Assembly: GCA_041946825.1 (NCBI GenBank)
Contig: JBHGBD010000002.1
Location: 248,001 to 312,000, forward strand
Reading direction: 5' to 3'
DNA: 64,000 nt
Source: CAZTHM01 sp041946825
Lineage (GTDB): Bacteria; Acidobacteriota; Terriglobia; UBA7540
The notes below the pieces were generated by a model, which saw only the letters and a list, made by a program, of their open reading frames with translations, was not told the DNA's origin and did not search any database. This document shows, in pieces, positions 1 through 8,094 of this stretch. Made by a program: the position numbers and the translations under genes. The first letter of the stretch is position 1; each line of letters begins with the position of its first letter.

Positions 1-619
1 GTTTTCCGGCCCGCTGTTCGAGGCCGATCAAGACAAACTCTTCACTGAGCGCAGGGTGACTGATCTTCAGTTCTTGCCCGACGCGCAGAATTGCCTGATC
101 CAAACCCAGCCCTGCCTCCATACAGATCACCAGCAGGTCCAAGGCATCAGGCAGGCTCAGTCGAATTTGATCCTGCCGACTCCCAGCCGCCTGCATCAGC
201 CACAGGTCCGGAATCATGAAACCGACGGCGCCCGAGAGCACAACATAGAAGAAGGTATTGCTCTTAACGAGAAATGCCACCGCCAAGATCGCCGTCGCCG
301 GGAGCAGGATCTTGACCATATAGAAAATGTCCGCGTGGGCGGCCTTGCGGTATCCCGCCGAAGCAAGGCGGCGGACAAGGTCCGGATCCTCCCGTGATCC
401 CAGCAGGCCCCGCAAGGGCTTGGCGAACTTCGCCACTCGCTCGGAATCCAGGAATCCCTGTAAGCCGGTTCGGCTTTCCGGCATATACGGCTGGGGGGTA
501 CCGCTTGTAACCTCCATCAACCTCGTGCTCTCTCGGGAACGCCCGCCCAGAAGCAATATGACCAGGGCGAACGTCACCACAAATATGGCTGCTACACCGG
601 CTATAAGATAGATGTTCAC
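1..619 (-). CDS. tadC: Tad pilus inner-membrane platform protein TadC (partial, cut by window edge)
   Basis: Type II secretion F-family protein that, with TadB, forms the inner-membrane platform on which the CpaF ATPase assembles Flp pili. The first ~206 residues are visible and the C-terminus lies beyond the left edge. I read a GTG start at 619, two bases after the TadB stop, because the frame is open from there and the N-terminus (VNIYLIAGVAAIF) is a membrane anchor. A second hydrophobic pair follows around residues 95-130, then the cytoplasmic segment containing LPDALDLLVICMEAGLGLDQA, typical of the T2SSF domain of TadC. It is the last visible gene of the minus-strand Tad operon. Identity rests on both sequence and order; only the length is unknown. 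Confidence 0.88.
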   Translation of the reverse strand, partial: MNIYLIAGVAAIFVVTFALVILLLGGRSRESTRLMEVTSGTPQPYMPESRTGLQGFLDSERVAKFAKPLRGLLGSREDPDLVRRLASAGYRKAAHADIFYMVKILLPATAILAVAFLVKSNTFFYVVLSGAVGFMIPDLWLMQAAGSRQDQIRLSLPDALDLLVICMEAGLGLDQAILRVGQELKISHPALSEEFVLIGLEQRAGK

Positions 620-621
620 GT

Positions 622-1581
622 TCAGACTCGGATGTCGATGACTTTACGGATGACCCATCCACCGGTCACCATCAGGATGATCCCAACATAGATCAATTTC
701 TGGCCGATGGGATCGGTCAACAACGTCTTCTCATACTCGGGATTCACGAGATTCAGCAGCACAAACATAAAGAACGGGAGCCCGGCCAGGATCCAACCCG
801 TCAGGCGGCCCTGCGCCGTATAGACCCGCAACTGTCCCCTCAAGCGGAAGCGGTCCCGGATGACCGCGGTAGCTTTGTCCAGGACTTCGGCGAGGTTGCC
901 ACCTGTCTCTTTCTGAACCAGGATTGCAGTCACCAGAAAACTGACATCGGGAATCGGAACGCGGTCGGCAAGGTTCAGCATCGCTTCGCGGAGCGGAAGT
1001 CCGAAGTTCTGTTCCTCAAAAACCCGCCGGAATTCGGAAGCGACGGGTTCCGATCCTTCCGTAGAGACCATTTCGATAGAGGAGGTCACGGTGTGCCCGG
1101 CGCGCAGCGCTCTCGCCATCAGATCGATGGTATCGGGAAGAAGTTCCTCAAATCGTCGGAACCTCGAGTGGCGCTTCCAAAACAGATAAAGATAGGGGAG
1201 GCTTCCGACGATCAAACCAAAGAGGGCGGCAAGCGGAAGCGTCGGCGCTCGGAAGGTGCCGAGCCAGGTCCCCGCCAGCACCATGACCAACGAACCCGAG
1301 ACCAGAGTCCCCACCGTCCAACTGCTCTCCGCCTGGGTCAGCAGGCGCTGAAGTTTGATGCAGACAGGAACCTGCTGCATAAACTCGTTCAGCCATGGGA
1401 CATCGCTGAGGGCCTCCTGCCGTAATAGGCTGGCCGTGTCATCCACGACGCCGGTGGAGGCCCGCTCTATGGTTTGCAGGCGCTGCCGAAGGGCAGCCTC
1501 CGACTTCGTGGGCTTCAAGGCGAAGACCAGCACCACAAAGGTCGCCATCAGAATCAGGCCGAAGAGTGCTACCGGCGACAT
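622..1581 (-). CDS. tadB: Tad pilus inner-membrane platform protein TadB
   Basis: Type II secretion F-family protein of 319 residues, close to the usual TadB length. It partners TadC in the inner membrane and is thought to couple CpaF ATP hydrolysis to pilin extraction. An N-terminal transmembrane segment (residues ~3-22) is followed by a linker, a hydrophobic pair at ~90-135, the T2SSF domain (ELLPDTIDLMARALRAGHT and QKETGGNLAEVLD are family signatures) and two C-terminal membrane segments. The ATG at 1581 follows GGAGAG at a good distance. It lies 18 bp after cpaF and 2 bp before tadC, so the three are almost certainly cotranscribed. Confidence 0.93.
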   Translation of the reverse strand: MSPVALFGLILMATFVVLVFALKPTKSEAALRQRLQTIERASTGVVDDTASLLRQEALSDVPWLNEFMQQVPVCIKLQRLLTQAESSWTVGTLVSGSLVMVLAGTWLGTFRAPTLPLAALFGLIVGSLPYLYLFWKRHSRFRRFEELLPDTIDLMARALRAGHTVTSSIEMVSTEGSEPVASEFRRVFEEQNFGLPLREAMLNLADRVPIPDVSFLVTAILVQKETGGNLAEVLDKATAVIRDRFRLRGQLRVYTAQGRLTGWILAGLPFFMFVLLNLVNPEYEKTLLTDPIGQKLIYVGIILMVTGGWVIRKVIDIRV

Positions 1582-1599
1582 TTGACTCTCCCCACCACG

Positions 1600-2958
1600 T
1601 CAGACCTCCAGCGAATGCTCAAATAGGGAAGCTGGAAGGTTGACCCCGGAAACTTTGATCTTCTCGGCGAACTTGGGGCGAATTCCCGTAGCGTGAAAAC
1701 GCCCAAGCACCCGCCCCCCCGGCGCCACGCCCCGCTTCTCGAAGAGGAAGATATCCTGCATGCTCACGACGTCCTCGTCCATTCCCGAAATCTCGGTCAG
1801 GTGAGTGACGCGCCGCGTGCCATCGCTCATTCGGGAGACCTGGATAACCACAGCGATGGCGGAGGTGATCTGCTGACGGATGGCCTTTTCGGGCAGGTTC
1901 AGGTTTGCCATCAGCGCCATGGTTTCCAGGCGGGCGACCGCGTCACGAGGGCTATTGGCGTGAATGGTTGTGAGCGAGCCGTCGTGGCCGGTATTCATCG
2001 CCTGAAGCATGTCGAGCGCTTCTTCCCCGCGCACCTCGCCGACGATAATCCGGTCAGGACGCATACGCAGACTGTTGATCACCAATTGGCGCTGCTTGAC
2101 AGCGCCCTTCCCCTCAACGTTGGGTGGACGGCACTCGAGCCGGACCACGTGCTCCTGCTTCAGCTGCAATTCCGCCGAGTCCTCAATGGTGACGATTCGT
2201 TCCTTTTCGGAAATGTAGCTGGAAAGGATATTGAGCAGGGTTGTCTTTCCGGCGCCCGTGCCGCCGGATACCAGCACGTTGAGGCGGGCTCTCACTGCGC
2301 CCTTCAGGAGTTCCAGCATCTGCGCGGTCAACGTTCGGTTGGCGAGCAGGTCGTCCGCCTCCAAGGGAATGTGTCCGAATCGGCGAATGGAGAGGATAGG
2401 GCCGTCAATCGCCAGCGGAGGGATGATGACATTGACGCGCGAGCCGTCGAGCAACCGCGCGTCCACCATCGGAGAGGATTCATCCACGCGCCGGCCGACC
2501 GCCGAAACGATCTTGTCAATGATGTGCATCAGGTGCCCATCGTCCTTGAAGCGGACGTTGGTCGGCTCCAGGACTCCCGCCCGCTCTACGTAGACGTGCT
2601 TGTGAGTGTTCACAAGAATGTCGTTAATGGTCGGGTCCTGGAGCAGGGGCTCGAGCGGGCCCAGTCCGAAGACCTCGTCCAGCACCTCCCGCGACAACCG
2701 TTCCCGCTCCATCCCGCTCATGGGCGTAGCCGAGCCCGACACCAGATCCTGGATGATGGCGAAGATCTGCGAGCGGGCACGTCCATCTCGCAAATCCATC
2801 AGCTTCTCAAGATCCACACGGCTGAGCAGATCGCGGTGAATATTCGACTTCAATTCCTGATAAGCCTTGGGTGTCAGGCCGGCCGCCTTCTTTTCGAGGC
2901 CCGGCCGCGAGATCCCTTGATTACCTACGACCAGTGCGCCTTTTCCCCCGTCACCCAT
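1600..2958 (-). CDS. cpaF: Tad pilus assembly secretion ATPase CpaF/TadA
   Basis: Hexameric cytoplasmic ATPase of the type II/IV secretion family that powers Flp pilus assembly. In 452 residues it shows an N-terminal helical domain (to ~150), then Walker A GGTGAGKTT at ~232-240, the Asp box around ERIVTIEDSAEL (~254-263), Walker B in RIIVGEVRGEE (~303-313) and the His box TGHDGSLTTIHAN (~323-335), all intact. The ATG at 2958 is preceded by a strong AAGGAGG. It sits 32 bp after cpaE and 18 bp before tadB in the same operon. All catalytic elements are present, so it should be active. Confidence 0.96.
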   Translation of the reverse strand: MGDGGKGALVVGNQGISRPGLEKKAAGLTPKAYQELKSNIHRDLLSRVDLEKLMDLRDGRARSQIFAIIQDLVSGSATPMSGMERERLSREVLDEVFGLGPLEPLLQDPTINDILVNTHKHVYVERAGVLEPTNVRFKDDGHLMHIIDKIVSAVGRRVDESSPMVDARLLDGSRVNVIIPPLAIDGPILSIRRFGHIPLEADDLLANRTLTAQMLELLKGAVRARLNVLVSGGTGAGKTTLLNILSSYISEKERIVTIEDSAELQLKQEHVVRLECRPPNVEGKGAVKQRQLVINSLRMRPDRIIVGEVRGEEALDMLQAMNTGHDGSLTTIHANSPRDAVARLETMALMANLNLPEKAIRQQITSAIAVVIQVSRMSDGTRRVTHLTEISGMDEDVVSMQDIFLFEKRGVAPGGRVLGRFHATGIRPKFAEKIKVSGVNLPASLFEHSLEV

Positions 2959-2990
2959 TTCTATCCTCCTTCATACACCCCGCCGCTTGC

Positions 2991-4235
2991 CTACCGGCTC
3001 AAGAAACCGAACATCCCTTTTTCTTCCTTCTTGCCCCCGGCCCCCGCCTTTCCCGTTAGCATTTCCGCCCAGTCGGAGAGACTGCGCATCAAGTCGGAGC
3101 GAGCCGCCACGGAAAGCGGGTCTCCGGTATTAATAGACTTCATAACCTCAAAATACTGATTGGGAATCTTCCAAAAAATGTTCTTGTGAATGGCCTTTTC
3201 GATCTGGGCGTCGGTAATCGAGCCGCCCTTCGAATACCGGTTGATCACGATCCGGATTTTGTCGGGCGGATAGTCGAATCGCCCGAAGTATTCCACGTGC
3301 CTTGCCACACTGCGCAGAGCCGGAAGTTCGGGAGTGGCAATCAGGTAGACCTGGTCAGCTTGGTCGACCACCACCATGGTCTGCTCGTCGAGGGCGGGAT
3401 GGCAGTCGACCACGACAAATCCGTAATGCGACCGCAGGAAGTCGAGGACCCTTTGGAGCGCATCGGCGGCAACGTGCCGCGGGGCATCGACGCCGTCGGG
3501 AGCGGGCAACACATCGAGAGTGCTGCGGTGCTTCATGACAAAGCCCTGCAGAAGCTCCGCGTCCAGCCGGTGGGTGTTGTCCGCCAGATCGTAGAAGTGG
3601 TATTGGTGTTTCGGCAGGGCGAGGAAAACCGAAGCATCGCCCAGGTCCGGATGGAGGTCAACCAGCAGGGCGCGGTGCGGCTGCCGTTGCGCCAAATGGG
3701 CAGCCAAATGCGTGGCCAGGGTCGTAGCGCCCGTACCTCCCTTGGCTGCCAGGAAAGCCAGCACCTTGCCCGCCGCCTGCTCGCGCTTGTCCTTCCTCCT
3801 GCCTCCCACGCGCGCCAGCCCTTCCAGCAACGCGTCTCGATCGAGGGGTTTAAGCAGGTACTCCGTGCAGCCGCATCGCATGGCGGCAATGATGAGGTCG
3901 GATTGAGACTTGGCCGACACCGCAAAGATGACCGTTCCGCTCAGCGTTTCGTGGATCCTCTCAGCCGTGCTTCCGGCCTTCTCTCGGTCGCGGTCGAAAT
4001 CAATAATGCAGATATCCGGATGGAGATCCTTGAGGCGGTCGACGAAGACCGAGTCCTGCTCATCGGCCAGGTAGTGCTGAAGCTCTGCGGCGAGTTGGGC
4101 CAAGGGGGTCGAATCGAGGAATCCCCGCAGCTGCGAAGCGGATTCCGCATCCAGGCACAACGTGGCAATCGAAAGAGAATCCGCCCCAGCTGCTTTGCTT
4201 CGGTCTGGCGGCCGAGTTGATCTTTCCGCTCCCAT
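2991..4235 (-). CDS. cpaE: Tad pilus localisation ATPase CpaE/TadZ (receiver-like plus ParA-like)
   Basis: CpaE/TadZ proteins place the Tad machine at a cell pole or assembly site. This 414-residue copy has an N-terminal receiver-like domain (~20-140, with IIDFD near 77-81 and a LLKPL lysine near 129) and a ParA/MinD-like ATPase domain with the deviant Walker A KGGTGATTLA at ~165-174, then LLVDLHPDLGDA. The receiver-like domain keeps an acidic residue and the lysine, but whether it is phosphorylated cannot be told. The ATG at 4235 has GGGAG upstream. It lies 11 bp after cpaC and 32 bp before cpaF. Confidence 0.92.
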   Translation of the reverse strand: MGAERSTRPPDRSKAAGADSLSIATLCLDAESASQLRGFLDSTPLAQLAAELQHYLADEQDSVFVDRLKDLHPDICIIDFDRDREKAGSTAERIHETLSGTVIFAVSAKSQSDLIIAAMRCGCTEYLLKPLDRDALLEGLARVGGRRKDKREQAAGKVLAFLAAKGGTGATTLATHLAAHLAQRQPHRALLVDLHPDLGDASVFLALPKHQYHFYDLADNTHRLDAELLQGFVMKHRSTLDVLPAPDGVDAPRHVAADALQRVLDFLRSHYGFVVVDCHPALDEQTMVVVDQADQVYLIATPELPALRSVARHVEYFGRFDYPPDKIRIVINRYSKGGSITDAQIEKAIHKNIFWKIPNQYFEVMKSINTGDPLSVAARSDLMRSLSDWAEMLTGKAGAGGKKEEKGMFGFLSR

Positions 4236-4246
4236 GTTCTCCCGAC

Positions 4247-5731
4247 CTATTTCGATTTCTCCGGCACCGGACCCCGGATCCCGTCGCTCTTGGGAACCTC
4301 GCGGTCAAATTGTGGCGTGTCAAGATCGCGCATTACCGGCTTCGGTGGCGTTGGCGGCGGGACCGGCGTACGAGTCGGATCAACGATGTGCGGGGTCACC
4401 ATCACCAGGAGCTCAGTCTTCGAGCGGCTGACATTCCGCGAGCGGAACAGGTGACCAATAATCGGAAGGTCTCCGAATCCCTTGATCTTCGAAAGCTGCG
4501 CCTGGGTCCGCTGGTCAATGAGCCCGGCGATGCCGAAACTCTGGCCGTCTTTCAGTTCGATTTCCGTCTCCGCGCGCCGCGTAGAAACCGCCGGCACCAG
4601 GAACCCTGAAATCGTCAAGGCGTTGGTGAAGTCCAAGGTGCTGACTTCCGGGCTCACCTGCAAGCGAATCGAATTATCCTTCGTAATCACGCCCGTGAAT
4701 TCCAGGCGCACCCCAAAGGGCCGGAACTGGATTGTGACGGCGGTGAAATTCGTCCCCCCTTGAACCACCGGGAAAGGAAACTCGCCCCCCGCAAGGAATC
4801 TCGCCGGCCTGCCGTTGATGGCCAGGAGGTTGGGTTCGGCCAGAATCTGTAACACGTTTCTCTGTTCCAGAAGGCGAAGGGTCGCGGCCAGGTTCAGATC
4901 CGGCCGGAAGAGGAAAACATTCAAGATGTCCGTAACCGAGAAGGTCGAAGTGGTGCCCGTAAGTTTGTTTCCGATACCCCCTGATATCTGAGTCTGTCCC
5001 GCGCCGCCCCCGCCGCCTCCGCCGCCGGTCGGCGCACCGAATTGCTGAGTGGAAAGTGCCCCGGGCGTATTGAGGGCGCCCGTACTCATCAGGTTGAAAC
5101 CGAACTGGTCCAGCCTGGTGCGGTCCACTTCCGCAAACTTCACCTCCAGGAGGATTTGTTTGTCGTGGGGAGGTTCCGCCAGCCCCATGGAATTCACAAT
5201 GTCTTTCGAGAAGACGCCAGCCATCTTCAGGACGTTGTCGATGACCTCCTGGCTTGAAACCGCGCCGGAAACAATCAGTCGACCTCCCTCCGCCTGCACC
5301 TGGATCGGCTCGCTGGGATAAGCAAGCTGAAGGCTGTCGCGAAGTGGAGCGACGTCCAAGTCGGAAAGGACGTCCAACATCCGGGACCGACCTGCTTCGT
5401 CCCACAAGATGAGACTGCTTGCTCCCATCCCCTTCGCCGTCACCACGAGTTGTGTCGGGGTGGTGGCCACAGCCTCAATCACGGAAGGATTGCTGACCAG
5501 CACCCGGCGCAGGCGCGCTTCGAGATTAATTACCAGCGATTTTCCTGCCAGGATGTGAAGCGTCTGCGTTTCGGGGGCAGCCGCCGATTCCTGCGTGCAC
5601 GCCGTGCGGGTCCAAGCCATTAACAGGGCCGCGACGAGGATTGCGGAACCCCCCAGGGCTTGCACCTTCAATGTCGGTCGGATCGCACTGCCAGATGGAG
5701 CCCACCGGGGCTTATTCGAATTTTTCCACAC
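4247..5731 (-). CDS. cpaC: Tad pilus outer-membrane secretin CpaC/RcpA
   Basis: Outer-membrane secretin forming the channel for the Flp pilus. After a hydrophobic signal (ILVAALLMAWTRTACTQ) come the short N-terminal domain with LLAGKSLVINLE-like strands, a BON-like segment around IQVQAEGGRLIVSGAV, and the secretin domain ending in ELLVMVTPHIVDPT, the family hallmark. A run of eight or more glycines (TGGGGGGGGAG) sits in a loop of the secretin domain. The frame extends to a TTG at 5788, deep inside cpaB; I prefer the GTG at 5731, which has GGAG nine bases upstream and overlaps cpaB by only 20 bp. A proline-rich tail (VPPPTPPKPV) ends the protein. Confidence 0.92.
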   Translation of the reverse strand: MWKNSNKPRWAPSGSAIRPTLKVQALGGSAILVAALLMAWTRTACTQESAAAPETQTLHILAGKSLVINLEARLRRVLVSNPSVIEAVATTPTQLVVTAKGMGASSLILWDEAGRSRMLDVLSDLDVAPLRDSLQLAYPSEPIQVQAEGGRLIVSGAVSSQEVIDNVLKMAGVFSKDIVNSMGLAEPPHDKQILLEVKFAEVDRTRLDQFGFNLMSTGALNTPGALSTQQFGAPTGGGGGGGGAGQTQISGGIGNKLTGTTSTFSVTDILNVFLFRPDLNLAATLRLLEQRNVLQILAEPNLLAINGRPARFLAGGEFPFPVVQGGTNFTAVTIQFRPFGVRLEFTGVITKDNSIRLQVSPEVSTLDFTNALTISGFLVPAVSTRRAETEIELKDGQSFGIAGLIDQRTQAQLSKIKGFGDLPIIGHLFRSRNVSRSKTELLVMVTPHIVDPTRTPVPPPTPPKPVMRDLDTPQFDREVPKSDGIRGPVPEKSK

Positions 5732-6548
5732 TCCGTTTATCTCCGTGAATGACCTCGACCGTATAGATGTCGGGCGGCTTAGGTGCAACCTTGGGAGCTT
5801 CCCGCCGAACCCGGTGCGCTGCCGCCGGCGCTGGGACGGGCGGTTTTTTCATTCCAGCAATCAACTCATCCAGGCTGACTGGCTTGGTGTCGACTCGTTC
5901 CTTGTCGGCGCCACTGCGCAAAACGAACTGGATTGTAGCTTGCGTGCTGGCCAACAGGAGCTTTTCCGAGTCTTCGGGACTCAGGAGCAGGGTCACCACG
6001 TTCACCGTCTGCGGCTTGCCTTCCGGGTCAGGCTGGATTCTCTGCCCAGCCGTCAGGACTTCGACATCCTGCAAAACGGTTTGCGTGACGGGCGAATCCC
6101 CGCCCGGCGGGCGGAAGGTCGCCAGGACATCAACGTGCGAACCCGGGAACAGGAATCCCGCCACGCCCACGATCTCATTGGACCGGACCGACGTCGCGCG
6201 CATGCCAGTCGGAATCTTCGCAGTGAGTCCAAATCCTGATCCTGCGACTGCCAGATCACGCTGCAATACCGGTTCTTTGGCCCCCAGCGGATAGAGGGTC
6301 GATCGGCCCACCACCTCATCGGGCTTTGAAAAGGAACCCGTCAATTGAACTGTTGATGGCCAGTCGACCAAGGCGAGATCTTCCGCCTTGAGAACAATGC
6401 CTGCCGGCAGTTCCTTGGCGGTGGCCACCACCTTGATCAGCTGGATCGCAGGGCCGCTTTGCTTCAGGCGCGCCGCAAAGAAATAGGCTGCCCCCCCCGC
6501 AAGGGCCAGCGCGACAACCAATGCCACTACGATGCGTCGTGTATCCAC
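5712..6548 (-). CDS. cpaB: Flp pilus assembly protein CpaB/RcpC
   Basis: CpaB/RcpC is a periplasmic, membrane-anchored partner of the secretin. This 278-residue protein starts with a single transmembrane anchor (IVVALVVALALAGGAAYFFA), followed by an SAF-type domain (KELPAGIVLKAEDLALVDWP, residues ~47-66) and the CpaB domain with GFLFPGSHVDVLATF and VLQDVEVLTAGQ. The GTG start at 6548 has GAGG eight bases upstream. It lies 4 bp after cpaA and overlaps cpaC. The C-terminus is rich in lysine, alanine and proline. Confidence 0.92.
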   Translation of the reverse strand: MDTRRIVVALVVALALAGGAAYFFAARLKQSGPAIQLIKVVATAKELPAGIVLKAEDLALVDWPSTVQLTGSFSKPDEVVGRSTLYPLGAKEPVLQRDLAVAGSGFGLTAKIPTGMRATSVRSNEIVGVAGFLFPGSHVDVLATFRPPGGDSPVTQTVLQDVEVLTAGQRIQPDPEGKPQTVNVVTLLLSPEDSEKLLLASTQATIQFVLRSGADKERVDTKPVSLDELIAGMKKPPVPAPAAAHRVRREAPKVAPKPPDIYTVEVIHGDKRSVEKFE

Positions 6549-6552
6549 GTTG

Positions 6553-7080
6553 TTAGCCTCGCAAAAACGTCAAGCCGAACGCATAAAACGTTCCGGCCGC
6601 GATAGCCAGGGCATAGGGGATCCTGATGGCCTGGGGGTTCTGCAGATTGATCTCAGGGTGCGGCGAAAACCCGGAAGCGAGATGGTGACGAAACAATTGA
6701 CCCAGGTTCTTCAATGTGCGAAAGCCCTTCCGCCGTATGAGCATGTAACCCAAAGCCAGGATTCCCCCGGCGAGGGCAGAAGCCAGCATCACCACAGCAA
6801 GATGACGCAAACCCGACCACACCCCGACGGCAGCCATGAGCTTGACGTCCCCAGCACCCATCCCGCGCACAAGAAAGAAGAGGAAGAATACCCCTCCCCC
6901 GATCAGCCCGGCGGCCATTCCGTCCAAGGTTGCTCGCCAGTTCTCAAGGAATGTACGCAGAACCAATCCGCCCACCATCGCTCCGTAGGTGAGACGGTTG
7001 GGAATCCGTCCTTGTCGAACATCCCAAGCAGCCGCGACAGCTGCGCAAACCGCCGCCCCGGTTAAGAAGTATTTCTCCAT
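6553..7080 (-). CDS. cpaA: Prepilin peptidase CpaA/TadV (A24 aspartic protease)
   Basis: Integral-membrane aspartic protease that cleaves Flp prepilin and the TadE-like pseudopilins. It is 175 residues, the short TadV form without the N-methylase domain. The two catalytic aspartates are visible: one in AWDVRQGRIPNRL (residue ~20) and one in the GxGD-type motif GMGAGDVKLMAA (~74). Around five to six membrane segments are predicted by eye. It lies between the pilin genes and cpaB, where its substrate is made. The 93-bp gap to the pilin gene may hold processing signals, but nothing clear is seen. Confidence 0.92.
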   Translation of the reverse strand: MEKYFLTGAAVCAAVAAAWDVRQGRIPNRLTYGAMVGGLVLRTFLENWRATLDGMAAGLIGGGVFFLFFLVRGMGAGDVKLMAAVGVWSGLRHLAVVMLASALAGGILALGYMLIRRKGFRTLKNLGQLFRHHLASGFSPHPEINLQNPQAIRIPYALAIAAGTFYAFGLTFLRG

Positions 7081-7173
7081 GGGCGAAATGCCCGCGCCAC
7101 GCCCGCGAGGGGCGCCACTTTGTTCCCGCTTCCCTTCTCCAGCCTTTACAGTCGAGCCGTGTAGGCAGAGCCG

Positions 7174-7371
7174 TCAGCTCGCGTAACCCTTCAGCTTCGC
7201 ACCAATGGACGAGAAAGCCTCGTTAATGGCCGTGGCTACTGACCCCATCCCTACTGTCGCCGCCAATGCAATTAAGGCCGCGATCAGGGCGTATTCAATC
7301 AGGTCCTGGCCTGACTCCTCGGCATGCAGGCGAGCCAGGGCACGCTTCATCTCCGAAATTAAATCCCTCAT
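7174..7371 (-). CDS. flp: Flp-type pilin (second copy)
   Basis: Small pilin of 65 residues. The start is the ATG at 7371 with a strong AGGAGG upstream; the longer frame to a TTG at 7392 is unlikely. The prepilin site is ESG|QDLIEYALIAALIALAA, with Glu5 and Tyr6 of the mature chain as expected for Flp pilins, followed by the single hydrophobic helix. From the cleavage site to the end it is almost the same as the neighbouring pilin at 7432-7629, differing mainly in the last six residues (LKGYAS versus MKSYSS). The leader peptide is clearly different. Confidence 0.92.
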   Translation of the reverse strand: MRDLISEMKRALARLHAEESGQDLIEYALIAALIALAATVGMGSVATAINEAFSSIGAKLKGYAS

Positions 7372-7431
7372 TCCAACCTCCTGCGGTTCCAAAGATTTGG
7401 CGCCCGAATGGGTATTCCCCTCCCAACGGTC

Positions 7432-7629
7432 TCAGCTCGAGTAGCTTTTCATCTTCGCGCCAATCGATGAGAAAGCTTCGTTAATCGCCGTGGCCACCGA
7501 GCCCATTCCCACCGTTGCGGCCAGGGCGATCAAGGCAGCGATCAAGGCGTACTCGATCAGATCCTGCCCGGAATCTTCCCCATGAAAGATTGTCAGAGCC
7601 TTCTTGACTTTCTTGTAACATGCATTCAT
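7432..7629 (-). CDS. flp: Flp-type pilin (first copy, promoter-proximal)
   Basis: Flp pilin of 65 residues beginning at the ATG 7629 (MNACYKKVKKAL), with AGGGAG about nine bases upstream. The leader is basic, the cleavage site DSG|QDLIEYALIAAL is canonical, and the hydrophobic stretch is identical to that of the second copy. It is the first gene of the Tad operon and follows a plausible sigma70 promoter and a leader dyad. High expression would be expected for a structural pilin. Confidence 0.92.
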   Translation of the reverse strand: MNACYKKVKKALTIFHGEDSGQDLIEYALIAALIALAATVGMGSVATAINEAFSSIGAKMKSYSS

Positions 7630-7688
7630 CGTCCGTAACTCCCTAACCTTGAAGGATTCTCTCGGTAACACTTGGAGTCCAAACTGGG

Positions 7689-7707
7689 GGTTCTCGGATC
7701 GAGAACC
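7689..7707. promoter_or_regulatory. Perfect 8-bp inverted repeat in the flp leader (operator or hairpin)
   Basis: GGTTCTCG-GAT-CGAGAACC is a perfect dyad with 8-bp arms and a 3-base centre. It lies about 10-28 bases downstream of the start point inferred from the flp promoter and about 60 bases before the first pilin codon. A position just inside the transcript fits a repressor operator or an mRNA 5' hairpin that stabilises the pilin message. No long T-run follows, so a terminator is less likely. Confidence 0.55.
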
Positions 7708-7724
7708 GAACTCGCTTCTAGCAG

Positions 7725-7753
7725 AATATGGCCCACACCCCCGTAGAAATCAA
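7725..7753 (-). promoter_or_regulatory. Sigma70-like promoter of the flp/Tad operon
   Basis: On the minus strand TTGATT (7748-7753) and CATATT (7725-7730) are separated by exactly 17 bases, each matching the consensus at four of six positions. Transcription would start near 7717, giving a leader of about 88 bases. It is the only reasonable pair seen upstream of the first pilin gene. Confidence 0.45.
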
Positions 7754-8094
7754 GAACTTTTTGCATTTCTAGGAAGATAAACGACTTCGACGAGGCCCAC
7801 AATAGCCAGTTCGTGCTATGCCGTGAGTATTCCTTTCCGACGCCACGCCAGACCCCTTCTCTTTCGTGTTACCCAATGAATCCACCCTACCCATATGGAC
7901 TTAGGAGGAAGAATGCCACTTTGGATACCCCACTTTCACCGGGAAGCTTCGTAATTGGTAAACCACGCTCCTGCAGCTACAAACACCGAGGCATTGTTGA
8001 ACCGTGGATCGAGCACTGTGAATCGGAAGTATAGAAGCCGCTCCCCCGCAAGGTGACATACCACATTTAGCGGCGTATCCATTACAATTGGCGC
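7754..8094. other. Intergenic region between divergent Tad operon and glycan block
   Basis: This gap separates the divergent flp and methyltransferase genes. Beyond the flp promoter I see no convincing gene. Short frames here have atypical composition and no ribosome site. TACAAT at 8083-8088 lies seven bases before the methyltransferase ATG and could be the -10 of a leaderless transcript, but no good -35 accompanies it. Confidence 0.4.

Noticed and set aside
1693..4220. Long plus-strand frames opposite cpaF and cpaE (488 and 344 codons)
   Set aside because: They mirror strongly conserved genes on the other strand and have no recognisable motif; such shadows are common at high GC.
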